Assembly (NCBI GenBank): GCA_900068845.1
Contig: CEFQ01000098.1
Location: forward strand, 65,158 to 129,157
Direction of reading: 5' to 3'
DNA length: 64,000 bases
From: Enterobacter ludwigii
Lineage (GTDB): Bacteria; Pseudomonadota; Gammaproteobacteria; Enterobacterales; Enterobacteriaceae
The position numbers and the translations under genes were made by a program. Below the pieces are notes generated by a model. That model was not told the origin of the DNA and searched no databases. It was given only the letters and a program-made list of their open reading frames with translations. Below, one piece after another: positions 52,406-60,751 of this stretch; positions within the stretch are counted from its first letter, which is position 1; every line of letters begins with the position of its first letter.

Positions 52406-53815
52406 ATGCAACGAGGGATAGTCTGGATCGTCGATGACGATAGCTCCATCCGCTGGGTGCTTGAACGAGCGCTCACTGGAGCCGGTTTGAGCTGTGCTAC
52501 CTTTGACAGCGCTAACGAGGTATTGGACGCGCTCGCAAGTAAAACCCCAGACGTATTATTGTCAGACATTCGCATGCCTGGCATGGATGGACTCGCGCTG
52601 CTGAAACAAATTAAGCAGCGCCATCCCATGCTGCCGGTGATCATTATGACTGCGCACTCCGATCTGGATGCTGCCGTCAGCGCTTATCAGCAAGGTGCGT
52701 TTGATTACCTGCCAAAGCCGTTTGATATTGATGAAGCCGTTGCGCTGGTTGAACGCGCGATTAGCCATTATCAGGAACAGCAGCAGCCACGTAATCAACC
52801 GGTTAGCGGCCCAACCACCGATATTATCGGAGAAGCGCCGGCAATGCAGGATGTGTTCCGCATCATTGGTCGTCTTTCACGCTCCTCAATTAGCGTGCTG
52901 ATCAACGGTGAATCCGGTACCGGTAAAGAGTTGGTGGCGCATGCGCTGCATCGCCATAGTCCGCGCGCGAAATCGCCTTTTATCGCGCTGAACATGGCGG
53001 CCATTCCAAAAGATTTGATCGAATCAGAGCTGTTTGGTCATGAGAAAGGCGCATTTACCGGTGCGAATCAGATTCGCCAGGGGCGTTTTGAGCAGGCCGA
53101 TGGCGGTACGCTGTTCCTCGATGAAATTGGTGATATGCCGCTCGATGTGCAAACCCGCCTGTTACGCGTATTGGCAGATGGCCAGTTTTATCGTGTCGGC
53201 GGCTATGCGCCGGTGAAAGTGGATGTGCGTATTATCGCGGCAACCCACCAGAATCTTGAGCTGCGTGTGCAGGAAGGCAAATTCCGAGAAGACTTGTTCC
53301 ACCGTCTCAACGTGATTCGTGTTCATCTGCCGCCGTTGCGCGAACGACGCGAAGATATTCCGCGCCTGGCGCGTTACTTCCTGCAGGTCGCTGCGCGTGA
53401 GTTGGGCGTGGAAGCGAAGATCCTGCATCCGGAAACCGAAACCGCGCTGACGCGTCTGCATTGGTCCGGTAACGTGCGTCAGCTGGAGAATACCTGTCGC
53501 TGGTTAACGGTGATGGCAGCGGGCCAGGAAGTGTTAATTCAGGATCTGCCGCCTGAATTGTTTGAATCCAGCACGCCAGACAACCCGGTGCAGTCGTTGC
53601 CAGACAGTTGGGCCACGCTACTGGCGCAGTGGGCCGATCGCGCTTTGCGTTCCGGTCATCAAAACCTGTTGTCGGAAGCACAGCCTGAGATGGAGCGCAC
53701 GCTGCTCACCACCGCGCTGCGTCACACTCAGGGGCACAAACAGGAAGCGGCACGCCTGCTCGGCTGGGGACGTAATACCCTGACGCGTAAGTTAAAAGAG
53801 CTGGGAATGGAGTAA
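52406..53815 (+). CDS. glnG: Nitrogen regulation response regulator NtrC
   Basis: Sigma-54 enhancer-binding activator, 469 residues. The receiver domain carries phospho-acceptor D54 in LLSDIRMPGMDG. The AAA+ domain (about 140-370) has GESGTGKELVA, ESELFGHEKGAFTGA with the GAFTGA loop, and DGGTLFLDEIGDM. The C-terminal Fis-like HTH is QEAARLLGWGRNTLTRKLKE. Its binding sites are visible at glnA and glnL. Confidence 0.98.
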   Translation: MQRGIVWIVDDDSSIRWVLERALTGAGLSCATFDSANEVLDALASKTPDVLLSDIRMPGMDGLALLKQIKQRHPMLPVIIMTAHSDLDAAVSAYQQGAFDYLPKPFDIDEAVALVERAISHYQEQQQPRNQPVSGPTTDIIGEAPAMQDVFRIIGRLSRSSISVLINGESGTGKELVAHALHRHSPRAKSPFIALNMAAIPKDLIESELFGHEKGAFTGANQIRQGRFEQADGGTLFLDEIGDMPLDVQTRLLRVLADGQFYRVGGYAPVKVDVRIIAATHQNLELRVQEGKFREDLFHRLNVIRVHLPPLRERREDIPRLARYFLQVAARELGVEAKILHPETETALTRLHWSGNVRQLENTCRWLTVMAAGQEVLIQDLPPELFESSTPDNPVQSLPDSWATLLAQWADRALRSGHQNLLSEAQPEMERTLLTTALRHTQGHKQEAARLLGWGRNTLTRKLKELGME

Positions 53816-53840
53816 CGCACACGTATTGCGTTTTGAAACA

Positions 53841-53869
53841 GGGGGGCGAATTCGCTCCCCCTTTTTTTT
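53841..53869 (+). terminator. glnG terminator
   Basis: GGGGGGCG and CGCTCCCCC pair around AATT with one bulge, followed by eight T residues. It ends the glnLG transcript. The hemN stop codon of the opposite strand (53868-53870) falls inside the T run. Confidence 0.88.
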
Positions 53870-55241
53870 ATATCACTCGCGAGAACTGCTGCATGCGCAC
53901 CTTTTGGCGCATATAAACATCGAAGCACATGCAGATGTTACGAATCAGCAAACGGCCGACGCCAGTAACGTGCAGGCTGCGACCGCGCTGTTCCACCAAG
54001 CCATCTGCCACCAGCGGCGCTAACAACGCTAAATCCTCGGCGAAGTACGCTTCGAACGCGATCGGCCATTGCGCTTCTAACGCGGCAAAATCCAGCGCAA
54101 AATTGCAGATTAAGGCTTTGATCACATCGCGACGCAGGCAATCATCATCACTCAACGTGAGCCCACGCCATAGCGCATTGCCGCGCTGTTCAACATCGCT
54201 GTAATAGGCTTTTAGCTCTTTGTGATTTTGCGCATAACTGTCGCCCAGCATGCTGATGGCCGAGACACCCAAACCGAGTAGATCGGTTTCGCCCTGCGTG
54301 GTGTAGCCCTGAAAGTTACGATGAAGTTCACCGGCGCGTTGTGCGACCGCCAATTCATCATCCGGACGCGCAAAGTGATCCATGCCGATAAACTGATAAC
54401 CTTCGCCGGTTAAGGTGGCGATGGTTTCCTGCAGGATTTGCAGTTTCTGTGCCGCGCCCGGCAGCTCATCATCTTTAATTTTGCGCTGCGCAGCGAACAG
54501 CGTTGGCATATGCGCATAGTTGAAGACGCTGAGGCGATCGGGATTGAGCGCAATAACGCGCTGTAAGGTGAAGGCGAAGCTCTCCGGCGTTTGCAGCGGC
54601 AAGCCATAAATCAGATCGAGGCTAACCGAACGGAAGCCCTGCTCCCGCGCACGCTGCACCAGAGCAAAGATGGTTTCTTCGTCCTGCACGCGATTAACGC
54701 GTTCTTGCACCGCCTTATTGAAGTCCTGCACGCCCATGCTCAGACGATTAAACCCTGCCGCGCGTAAATGATCGATCATCTCCAGCTCGATTTCACGCGG
54801 ATCAACCTCGATCGACATTTCGACATCATCGGCAATCGTAAAATGATCGCGTAGCAGCGCCACCAGCCGACTCACTTGCTGTTTATTAAGGAATGTTGGC
54901 GTACCGCCGCCCCAATGTAGTTGAGTGACACAGCGCCCCGCAAACAAGGGCGCTCGCTGGCGGATTTCCTGCTCCAGCACATCGAGGTAGCGATCGGCTT
55001 TGTGCAGCTGTCGCGTCACAATTTTATTGCAGCCACAGAAATAGCAGAGACGATGGCAGAACGGGATATGCACATACAGTGACAGCGGGCGTTCGGCATA
55101 GCGAACGGCCGCTTGCTGAAAATCTGCCTCACCAAAGTTCTCACTGAACTCGAGCGCGGTGGGATAAGAGGTATAACGCGGGCCAGCGTAATTGTATTTT
55201 TCGATGAGGCGCTGATCCCAATCAATCTGCTGCGATGACAT
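53868..55241 (-). CDS. hemN: Oxygen-independent coproporphyrinogen III oxidase
   Basis: Radical-SAM enzyme converting coproporphyrinogen III to protoporphyrinogen IX without oxygen. It has 457 residues, the E. coli length. The cluster motif is CHRLCYFCGC (C-x3-C-x2-C, with the extra cysteine), near residue 62; LHWGGGTPTF and DLIYGLPLQT are SAM-site elements. ATG 55241 follows AAGGAG at a good distance; a GTG two codons earlier has none. Its ribosome site lies in the last codons of the 58-residue ORF upstream. Confidence 0.97.
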   Translation of the reverse strand: MSSQQIDWDQRLIEKYNYAGPRYTSYPTALEFSENFGEADFQQAAVRYAERPLSLYVHIPFCHRLCYFCGCNKIVTRQLHKADRYLDVLEQEIRQRAPLFAGRCVTQLHWGGGTPTFLNKQQVSRLVALLRDHFTIADDVEMSIEVDPREIELEMIDHLRAAGFNRLSMGVQDFNKAVQERVNRVQDEETIFALVQRAREQGFRSVSLDLIYGLPLQTPESFAFTLQRVIALNPDRLSVFNYAHMPTLFAAQRKIKDDELPGAAQKLQILQETIATLTGEGYQFIGMDHFARPDDELAVAQRAGELHRNFQGYTTQGETDLLGLGVSAISMLGDSYAQNHKELKAYYSDVEQRGNALWRGLTLSDDDCLRRDVIKALICNFALDFAALEAQWPIAFEAYFAEDLALLAPLVADGLVEQRGRSLHVTGVGRLLIRNICMCFDVYMRQKVRMQQFSRVI

Positions 55242-55243
55242 GC

Positions 55244-55420
55244 TCACTCCTTACGGTGACGTCGTTTGAGAGAGGGTCGCGTAGCAGAAGAGTGGACGAA
55301 GCGATGGGCTGAACGCCGACGTAAACGCGACTTCAGACGCGACAGGCGGCGTAGTTTAAACAATAACCAGATCAGATAACATGTCAGCAGCAGCGCGAAA
55401 ATTGATCCAGGCCAAAACAT
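55244..55420 (-). CDS. Small basic membrane protein upstream of hemN
   Basis: This is a 58-residue ORF. The N-terminus MFWPGSIFALLLTCYLIWLL is one strong membrane helix; the rest is very basic, with many Arg and Lys and ending RHRKE. An AGGT sits eight bases before the ATG. The last codons, AAG GAG TGA, are the hemN Shine-Dalgarno sequence, so its translation should be coupled to hemN. I do not recognise it; it is not E. coli YshB. Coding is supported by the clean helix-plus-basic-tail pattern and by the coupling, not by homology. Confidence 0.6.
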   Translation of the reverse strand: MFWPGSIFALLLTCYLIWLLFKLRRLSRLKSRLRRRSAHRFVHSSATRPSLKRRHRKE

Positions 55421-55440
55421 AGGTGAATACCTGTTCAGCG

Positions 55441-55464
55441 CGGCATGCGTGAAAACGCATGCCG
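55441..55464. other. Perfect hairpin between yihI and the hemN unit
   Basis: CGGCATGCGT and ACGCATGCCG pair fully around GAAA. No T run follows on either strand, so it is not a standard terminator; it may be a transcript-stabilising or processing hairpin between yihI and the small ORF. Confidence 0.6.
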
Positions 55465-55477
55465 ATCAAAATTTGCC

Positions 55478-55999
55478 TTAATTACCTTTTAGCAGGCGCA
55501 TCATATCTTCTTCGGCCTGCTCATCTTCCACTTCGTCATCCAGCGCGATGCCCAGTGTTTCCATCAGTTCGTCAATGCGGTCCAGGGTTTGATCCAGCCA
55601 GGCCTGATCTTCGCCACTCAGGGTCTCACCGTTTTCCAGGCGATCCAGCAACGTGTCCAGGCGTTCGTCATTTTCCAGCTTAGCCAGCTCTTCTTGTGGC
55701 GTCAGACGCGTTTTTTCCGCTTTTGGCTTTGGTTTAGCTTCCGGCTTTTTCGCCGGCTGGGTTTTCCCATCTGCGACTAATGCGATCGGCGTTTTGCTTC
55801 CCAGGCGCGGATCCTGCGCTTTTTTACCCTGACCTTTGCCAGCGGTTTGCGTTTCCGGATTAGCACGGCTGCCCGATTTTAGGCCGCTGTGCTTTTTATC
55901 GCGTTTGCGATCGCGCGCTTCCTGATTGAGGTCTTCACGCGATTTGCGTTTGGCTTTCGCAGCAGGTTTGCCACGCGGGGCTGATGCAGGTTGCTTCAT
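55478..55999 (-). CDS. yihI: Der GTPase-activating protein YihI
   Basis: A 173-residue protein that in E. coli stimulates the ribosome-assembly GTPase Der. The first 100 residues are lysine-rich and probably disordered (KPAAKAKRKSREDLN, KKPEAKPKPKAEKT). The C-terminal 70 residues are acidic and helical (LAKLENDERLDTLLDRLENG). It lies directly downstream of the CsrC-like RNA and in the same direction, as in E. coli. Confidence 0.94.
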   Translation of the reverse strand: MKQPASAPRGKPAAKAKRKSREDLNQEARDRKRDKKHSGLKSGSRANPETQTAGKGQGKKAQDPRLGSKTPIALVADGKTQPAKKPEAKPKPKAEKTRLTPQEELAKLENDERLDTLLDRLENGETLSGEDQAWLDQTLDRIDELMETLGIALDDEVEDEQAEEDMMRLLKGN

Positions 56000-56071
56000 G
56001 ATGTCCGGTCTCGGCGGTGCTTTGTGAGTTCAGTATAGAATTGCGGCGAAATCTAGCAGAAAGTAAGCAAA

Positions 56072-56298
56072 GAAAAAAGGCGATAGCCTATGCTATCGCC
56101 TTTTATCGCACCTTCATACGAAGGAAACACGTTATATATCCTTTACGGCTCACAACGTCCCGGTTGCTCCATCGCCACATCGCTCCTGCGATTAATCCCT
56201 GTCCTTATCCGATTCCTGCCTGAATCGCTTCCCGCCATGCTCTTGGTCATCCCCGACACTCCTGAGCTCATCATCCTGATGGGTGCTGCCGTGCACTG
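56072..56298 (-). ncRNA. csrC: CsrC-like sRNA, CsrA sponge
   Basis: On the minus strand between engB and yihI, the E. coli csrC position and orientation. About 227 bases contain 12 GGA motifs, several as AGGA in hairpin-loop contexts (CAGGATG, CAGGAGTG, CAGGAATC, GCAGGAGCG), the signature of RNAs that titrate CsrA/RsmA. The 3' end is a perfect terminator, AAGGCGATAGC and GCTATCGCCTT (56077-56102), then six T residues. The 5' end near 56298 is inferred from TTGTTC, 16 bases, TACATT at 56305-56332. Confidence 0.85.
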
Positions 56299-56554
56299 AC
56301 AACAAATGTAGACTAATAGGTAAAATGAACAAGTGAGACTTGTCTCTATTTTAGATTGGTATTTGCCACAATCAATTTAACCAATTGAAAATCAACATTT
56401 AAATGGATTGTTAATATTCCATGAAGTGGTAATCGCTGGCAGTAAAAATCATAGATCTCTTACAAAATGGCGTGTTTAGACGCTATCGGGTACTTTTGCG
56501 CCATTACAGGTATAATCAATCCAATTGCCCGATTCATTTTGCTGGAGTTTCACT
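56299..56554. other. csrC-engB divergent promoter region
   Basis: AT-rich, no gene. It holds the csrC promoter (56305-56332), an inverted repeat ACAAGT-GAG-ACTTGT (56329-56343) over its -35, and on the plus strand TATAAT at 56511-56516 as a probable engB -10. Confidence 0.55.
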
Positions 56555-57196
56555 TTGTCTGCTTTGAACTATCACATGACCCATTTCATGCTCAGCGCCC
56601 CCGATATTCGCCACTTACCGGCGGATGTGGGTATTGAAGTTGCTTTTGCCGGGCGCTCGAATGCAGGCAAATCCAGCGCGCTAAACACCATCACTAACCA
56701 GAAAGGCCTGGCACGTACCAGTAAAACGCCAGGTCGTACTCAGCTCATTAACTTGTTTGAAGTGGTTGAAGGGAAATGTCTGGTCGATTTGCCCGGTTAT
56801 GGCTATGCCCAGGTTCCGGAAGAGATGAAGCGTAAATGGCAGCGCTCGCTGGCGGAATATTTGCAAAAACGCCAGGCGTTGAAAGGTCTGGTGGTATTGA
56901 TGGATATTCGCCATCCGCTTAAAGACCTTGATCAGAACATGATTGAATGGGCCGTTCAGAGCCAGATTCCCGTGTTGGTGTTGCTGACCAAAGCAGACAA
57001 GCTGGCATCCGGCGCGCGTAAAGCCCAGCTGACGATGGTGCGCGAAGCGTCATTAGCCTTTAACGGCGACGTGCAGGTGGAAATGTTTTCGTCACTGAAG
57101 AAGATGGGCGTTGATATCGTGCGCAATAAACTGGATAGCTGGTTCAGCGAACTGGAGCCAGCGCAAGAAGGCGACGGCGAAGAACAAGCAGAGTAA
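56555..57196 (+). CDS. engB: Ribosome biogenesis GTP-binding protein EngB/YihA
   Basis: Essential Era-like GTPase for 50S assembly and cell division. It has 213 residues: G1 GRSNAGKSS, G2/G3 PGRTQLINLF and DLPGYGYAQV, G4 TKAD. The start is TTG 56555 with GGAG seven bases upstream, giving MSALNYHMTHFML, which aligns with the E. coli N-terminus. The frame is open ten codons further up without a ribosome site. It converges on Spot 42. Confidence 0.96.
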   Translation: MSALNYHMTHFMLSAPDIRHLPADVGIEVAFAGRSNAGKSSALNTITNQKGLARTSKTPGRTQLINLFEVVEGKCLVDLPGYGYAQVPEEMKRKWQRSLAEYLQKRQALKGLVVLMDIRHPLKDLDQNMIEWAVQSQIPVLVLLTKADKLASGARKAQLTMVREASLAFNGDVQVEMFSSLKKMGVDIVRNKLDSWFSELEPAQEGDGEEQAE

Positions 57197-57225
57197 TTTT
57201 GTTGCGGCTTTTGAGAAAAAGCCCA

Positions 57226-57334
57226 ATAAAAAACGCCCCAGTCATAAATGACTGGGGCGGCTAAATATTCAGCCAAATCCGATTACGTGAAGTAAAAGGT
57301 CTGAAAGATAGAACATCTTACCTCTGTACCCTAC
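57226..57334 (-). ncRNA. spf: Spot 42 sRNA
   Basis: The minus strand reads GTAGGGTACAGAGGTAAGAT at the 5' end and ends in the terminator CGCCCCAGTCA, loop, TGACTGGGGCG and a T run; total 109 bases, the E. coli length. Spot 42 is a Hfq-dependent repressor of galK and other catabolic mRNAs, itself repressed by cAMP-CRP. The location between polA and engB is conserved. TAAAGT 12 bases upstream of the 5' end is a plausible -10. Confidence 0.96.
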
Positions 57335-57591
57335 GCGACAAACTTTACCTGATTTTCCGCGCCCCACAAAGGATTTTTTGTTGTTAAGTTTCAGGTTTCG
57401 ACATCTTTTTTACTAAGCTCATCACACTTTCGTACGTGCAATGTAGTTTAATTACTAAAAAAATGCTTAGCCGATAAGCAGTTACAAAACGCGCATTTAA
57501 TAGACCGCTTTTTGGCGTTGCTGAACCGATTAAGTAAACTTTTTTCTTATGATGATGTCAGCGGCAGGTAAATACCGCTAAACCAGCATGA
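57335..57591. other. spf promoter region and polA 3' side
   Basis: No gene is seen. The bases TGTGA at about 57424-57428 on the minus strand could be half of a CRP site for spf, but the second half is poor. AT-rich sequence extends to the polA stop, and I see no strong terminator for polA. Confidence 0.4.
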
Positions 57592-60384
57592 TCAATGTGC
57601 CTCGTCCCAGTTATCGCCGGTTCCTACTTCCACCTGCAGCGGCACATCCAGCTTCATGCTGTTCTCCATCAGATCACGGATGGTTTTAATGGCGCTATCC
57701 ACCGCATCGCTACGAATCTCAAATACCAGTTCATCATGTACCTGCATAATCATGCGCACGGCATCGTCTTTTTGCTGTAACAGCCAGCCATCCACCGCAA
57801 TCATCGCGCGTTTAATGATGTCTGCTGCGGTGCCTTGCATTGGGGCATTGATCGCCGCGCGTTCAGCCGCTTTACGGCGAATGGCATTGCTGGAGGTGAT
57901 ATCTGGCAGCCACAAGCGACGACCATCGAGCGTTTCTACATATCCCTTCTCTGCCGCCTTCGAACGCGTCTCTTCCATATAACGCAGCACGCCCGGATAG
58001 CGTTCAAAGTAGAGATCCATATATTTCTTCGCCTCGCCCGCGCCGATATTCAGCTGGCGAGAAAGACCAAATGCGCTCATACCGTAGATCAGACCAAAGT
58101 TGATTGCTTTGGCACTGCGACGCTGCTCACCCGAAACGTTGCTTAACGCAACACCAAACACTTCTGATGCAGTAGCACGGTGGATGTCCTCACCCTGAGC
58201 AAACGCATCCAATAAGCCTTTGTCTTGCGACAGATGCGCCATGATGCGCAGTTCAATCTGTGAGTAGTCCGCGGCAACAATACGATTACCCGGCCCGGCA
58301 ATAAACGCCTGCCGAATACGGCGCCCTTCTTCATTGCGTACGGGAATATTCTGCAGGTTAGGATCGGTAGATGAGAGTCGTCCCGTTGCCGTTACCGCCT
58401 GATGATAAGACGTGTGTACGCGGCCCGTTACCGGATTGATCATTAGCGGCAGTTTATCGGTATACGTCGATTTCAACTTCGATAAACCACGATGCTCAAG
58501 AATGACTTTTGGCAATGGATAATCAAGCGCCAGTTCAGCTAGCACTTCTTCACTGGTCGACGGCGCGCCGCCCGGCGTTTTTTTGGTCGGTTTGATACCC
58601 TGCTTTTCAAACAGGATAGTTTGCAGTTGTTTAGGTGAAGAGAGGTTAAACGGTTCCCCCGCCAACTCATGCGCTTTCAGCTCCAGCTCAGCCACGCGCG
58701 TGGTCAGCTCCTGTGAGTGATTCGCAAGGATATTCTGGTCGATCAGCACACCGTTGCGCTCAATACGCGATATCACCTTCAACAATGGCATTTCAATCTC
58801 TTCAAATACCTGTTTTGGTCCCGCTTCCGGCTCCAGCTTCTCCCACATCTTCAAATGCAACTGCAGCGTGACATCGGCATCTTCCGCCGCATAATGGCCC
58901 GCTTGCTCGATAGCAATCTGATTAAAAGTGAGCTGATTTTTGCCTTTGCCTGCAATCTCTTCGAAAGTCACCGTTTTGTGGTTCAGCCAGCGCACGGCCA
59001 GGCTATCCATATCGTGTTTACCGCCCACGCTGTTCAGGCAATAAGACTCCAGCATGGTGTCAAATTTGATGCCGTTCAGTTCAATATCGTAATTCTTCAG
59101 TACGCCGCGATCGTATTTGAGATTCTGCCCAACCTTTGCCGCTTTGCCATCTTCCAGCAGTGGTTTTAGCTGTTTCAGCACGTCGCTACGTTCCAACTGA
59201 TCTGGGGCGTCTAAATAATCGTGGGCAACAGGCAGATAAGCCGCTTCACCCGGCGCGACGGCAAACCCAATGCCGACAATATTGGCGCTTAAGGTATCCA
59301 GCGAGTCAGTCTCGAGATCGAAAGCGAAAAGCTCGGCGCTTTTTAGCTTTTTCAACCACTCGGCAAATGTCGCTTCATCAAGGATCGTGACGTAGCCATC
59401 CGCAGAGAGCACGCTGGTTGCTTCAGCAACGGGCGCAGCGGGTTCGCTAAGCTGCGACTTCTGCGCCTTTGAGTTGCTCTTCTTGCCTTGTTGCAACCAT
59501 GAGCCATCCTGCAGATCAGCGATCCAGCGCTTAAATTCATAACGGCTAAATAGGGTTTGCAGTGCTTCTACATTAGGTTCGTTAACGACGAGCTGGTCGC
59601 ACGTTAGATCTAACTCAACGTCGGTTTTGATGGTTGCCAGCTGATAGGACAGGAAAGCGACATCGCGATTTTGCTCCAGCTTCGCCGCCATGGTTTTCGC
59701 GCCGCGGAATGAGAGATCGGCGACTTTATCAAGATTTTCATAGATTGACTGCATGCCGCCCAAGCCTTGCAACAAAGCCTGTGCGGTCTTCTCACCCACG
59801 CCCGGCACGCCGGGAATGTTGTCCGAGCTGTCGCCCATCATGGCGAGAAAATCGATAATCAGCGCTGGCGGCACGCCATATTTCTGCTCGACCTCTTCTG
59901 GGCCCAGCACGGTATTCGTCATGGTATTGATCAAGGTGATCGCCGGCGTCACCAACTGCGCCATATCTTTATCGCCGGTGCTAATTAACACCGGGCGACC
60001 GAGTTTTTCCGCCTCTTGTGCCAACGTACCGATGACATCATCCGCCTCAACGCCGGAAACCGCCAACAGCGGCAAGCCCATCGCTTTCACCATTTCATGC
60101 AGCGGCTCAATCTGCGCGCGCAGATCGTCAGGCATCGGCGGACGGTGGGATTTGTAGTGTTCAAACAGCTCATCGCGGAAGGTTTTACCTTTCGCATCGA
60201 AGACCACAGCCACATGGCTTGGCTGATATTGCATCAACAAACTTTTCAGCATGTTGAGCACACCATACATGGCGCCAGTTGGCTCGCCTGCACTGTTCGT
60301 TAGCGGCGGAAAGGCATGATATGCACGGTACAGATATGAAGAGCCGTCGACCAGAATCAGGGGATTTTCTGCAATTTGCGCCAT
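57592..60384 (-). CDS. polA: DNA polymerase I
   Basis: Repair and Okazaki-fragment maturation polymerase, 930 residues (E. coli 928). The 5'-3' exonuclease domain (1 to about 320) has LILVDGSSYLYRAYHA and STGDKDMAQLV. The 3'-5' exonuclease domain retains FAFDLETDSLD, so proofreading should be active. The polymerase domain has ADYSQIELRIMAHLS, RRSAKAINFGLIYGMS (O helix) and MQVHDELVFE. The upstream region has a DnaA box. Confidence 0.98.
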   Translation of the reverse strand: MAQIAENPLILVDGSSYLYRAYHAFPPLTNSAGEPTGAMYGVLNMLKSLLMQYQPSHVAVVFDAKGKTFRDELFEHYKSHRPPMPDDLRAQIEPLHEMVKAMGLPLLAVSGVEADDVIGTLAQEAEKLGRPVLISTGDKDMAQLVTPAITLINTMTNTVLGPEEVEQKYGVPPALIIDFLAMMGDSSDNIPGVPGVGEKTAQALLQGLGGMQSIYENLDKVADLSFRGAKTMAAKLEQNRDVAFLSYQLATIKTDVELDLTCDQLVVNEPNVEALQTLFSRYEFKRWIADLQDGSWLQQGKKSNSKAQKSQLSEPAAPVAEATSVLSADGYVTILDEATFAEWLKKLKSAELFAFDLETDSLDTLSANIVGIGFAVAPGEAAYLPVAHDYLDAPDQLERSDVLKQLKPLLEDGKAAKVGQNLKYDRGVLKNYDIELNGIKFDTMLESYCLNSVGGKHDMDSLAVRWLNHKTVTFEEIAGKGKNQLTFNQIAIEQAGHYAAEDADVTLQLHLKMWEKLEPEAGPKQVFEEIEMPLLKVISRIERNGVLIDQNILANHSQELTTRVAELELKAHELAGEPFNLSSPKQLQTILFEKQGIKPTKKTPGGAPSTSEEVLAELALDYPLPKVILEHRGLSKLKSTYTDKLPLMINPVTGRVHTSYHQAVTATGRLSSTDPNLQNIPVRNEEGRRIRQAFIAGPGNRIVAADYSQIELRIMAHLSQDKGLLDAFAQGEDIHRATASEVFGVALSNVSGEQRRSAKAINFGLIYGMSAFGLSRQLNIGAGEAKKYMDLYFERYPGVLRYMEETRSKAAEKGYVETLDGRRLWLPDITSSNAIRRKAAERAAINAPMQGTAADIIKRAMIAVDGWLLQQKDDAVRMIMQVHDELVFEIRSDAVDSAIKTIRDLMENSMKLDVPLQVEVGTGDNWDEAH

Positions 60385-60513
60385 AGGTTCGTATTTTCTT
60401 CGTTGCGATAATGAGGGCTATAAGGATGCCACAACCGGAGGAGAATGTTGAATGCACTCGAGGAAGTCAGGATCTTTTTCGTGGTTACGCGGGACGGATC
60501 GCAAGGATCAAGT

Positions 60514-60522
60514 TGTGGATAA
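60514..60522 (-). promoter_or_regulatory. DnaA box near the polA promoter
   Basis: TTATCCACA on the minus strand is an exact match to the high-affinity DnaA 9-mer, 130 bases upstream of the polA ATG and just after a candidate -10. I recall reports that DnaA influences polA expression in E. coli. Confidence 0.6.
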
Positions 60523-60711
60523 CTTTGTGCGTAAAAATCATAACGTATTGTTATTTACGCTAATTGATACTACTTTAATATTAAATAAATAATAAAATCA
60601 TTAGGTTATAAGCTTATCGTGACCTTGCTCGACTAAATGAAAAGATGATCGTTCATGTGGATATTAAGCAAAGGGTTAATAAATACAGCGTATGAGTAAG
60701 ACAAAAAAGCA

Positions 60712-60739
60712 ATAAAAAAACGCCGACAGTGCCGGCGTT
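60712..60739 (-). terminator. dsbA terminator
   Basis: AACGCCG and CGGCGTT pair around a seven-base loop on the minus strand and are followed by a long T run. It ends the srkA-dsbA transcript 13 bases after the dsbA stop. Confidence 0.85.
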
Positions 60740-60751
60740 CTAAAAGCTAAT

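Larger units (their letters stand above)
60385..60751. other. polA upstream region
   Basis: No gene is seen in these 367 bases. On the minus strand TATGAT (60537-60542) is a plausible polA -10, followed about 15 bases later by a perfect DnaA box at 60514-60522. The left third is the polA leader; the right end holds the dsbA terminator. Confidence 0.6.

Noticed and set aside
57410..57435. CRP site for Spot 42
   Set aside because: Only one TGTGA half is clear; the partner half does not match, so I did not list it as a site.
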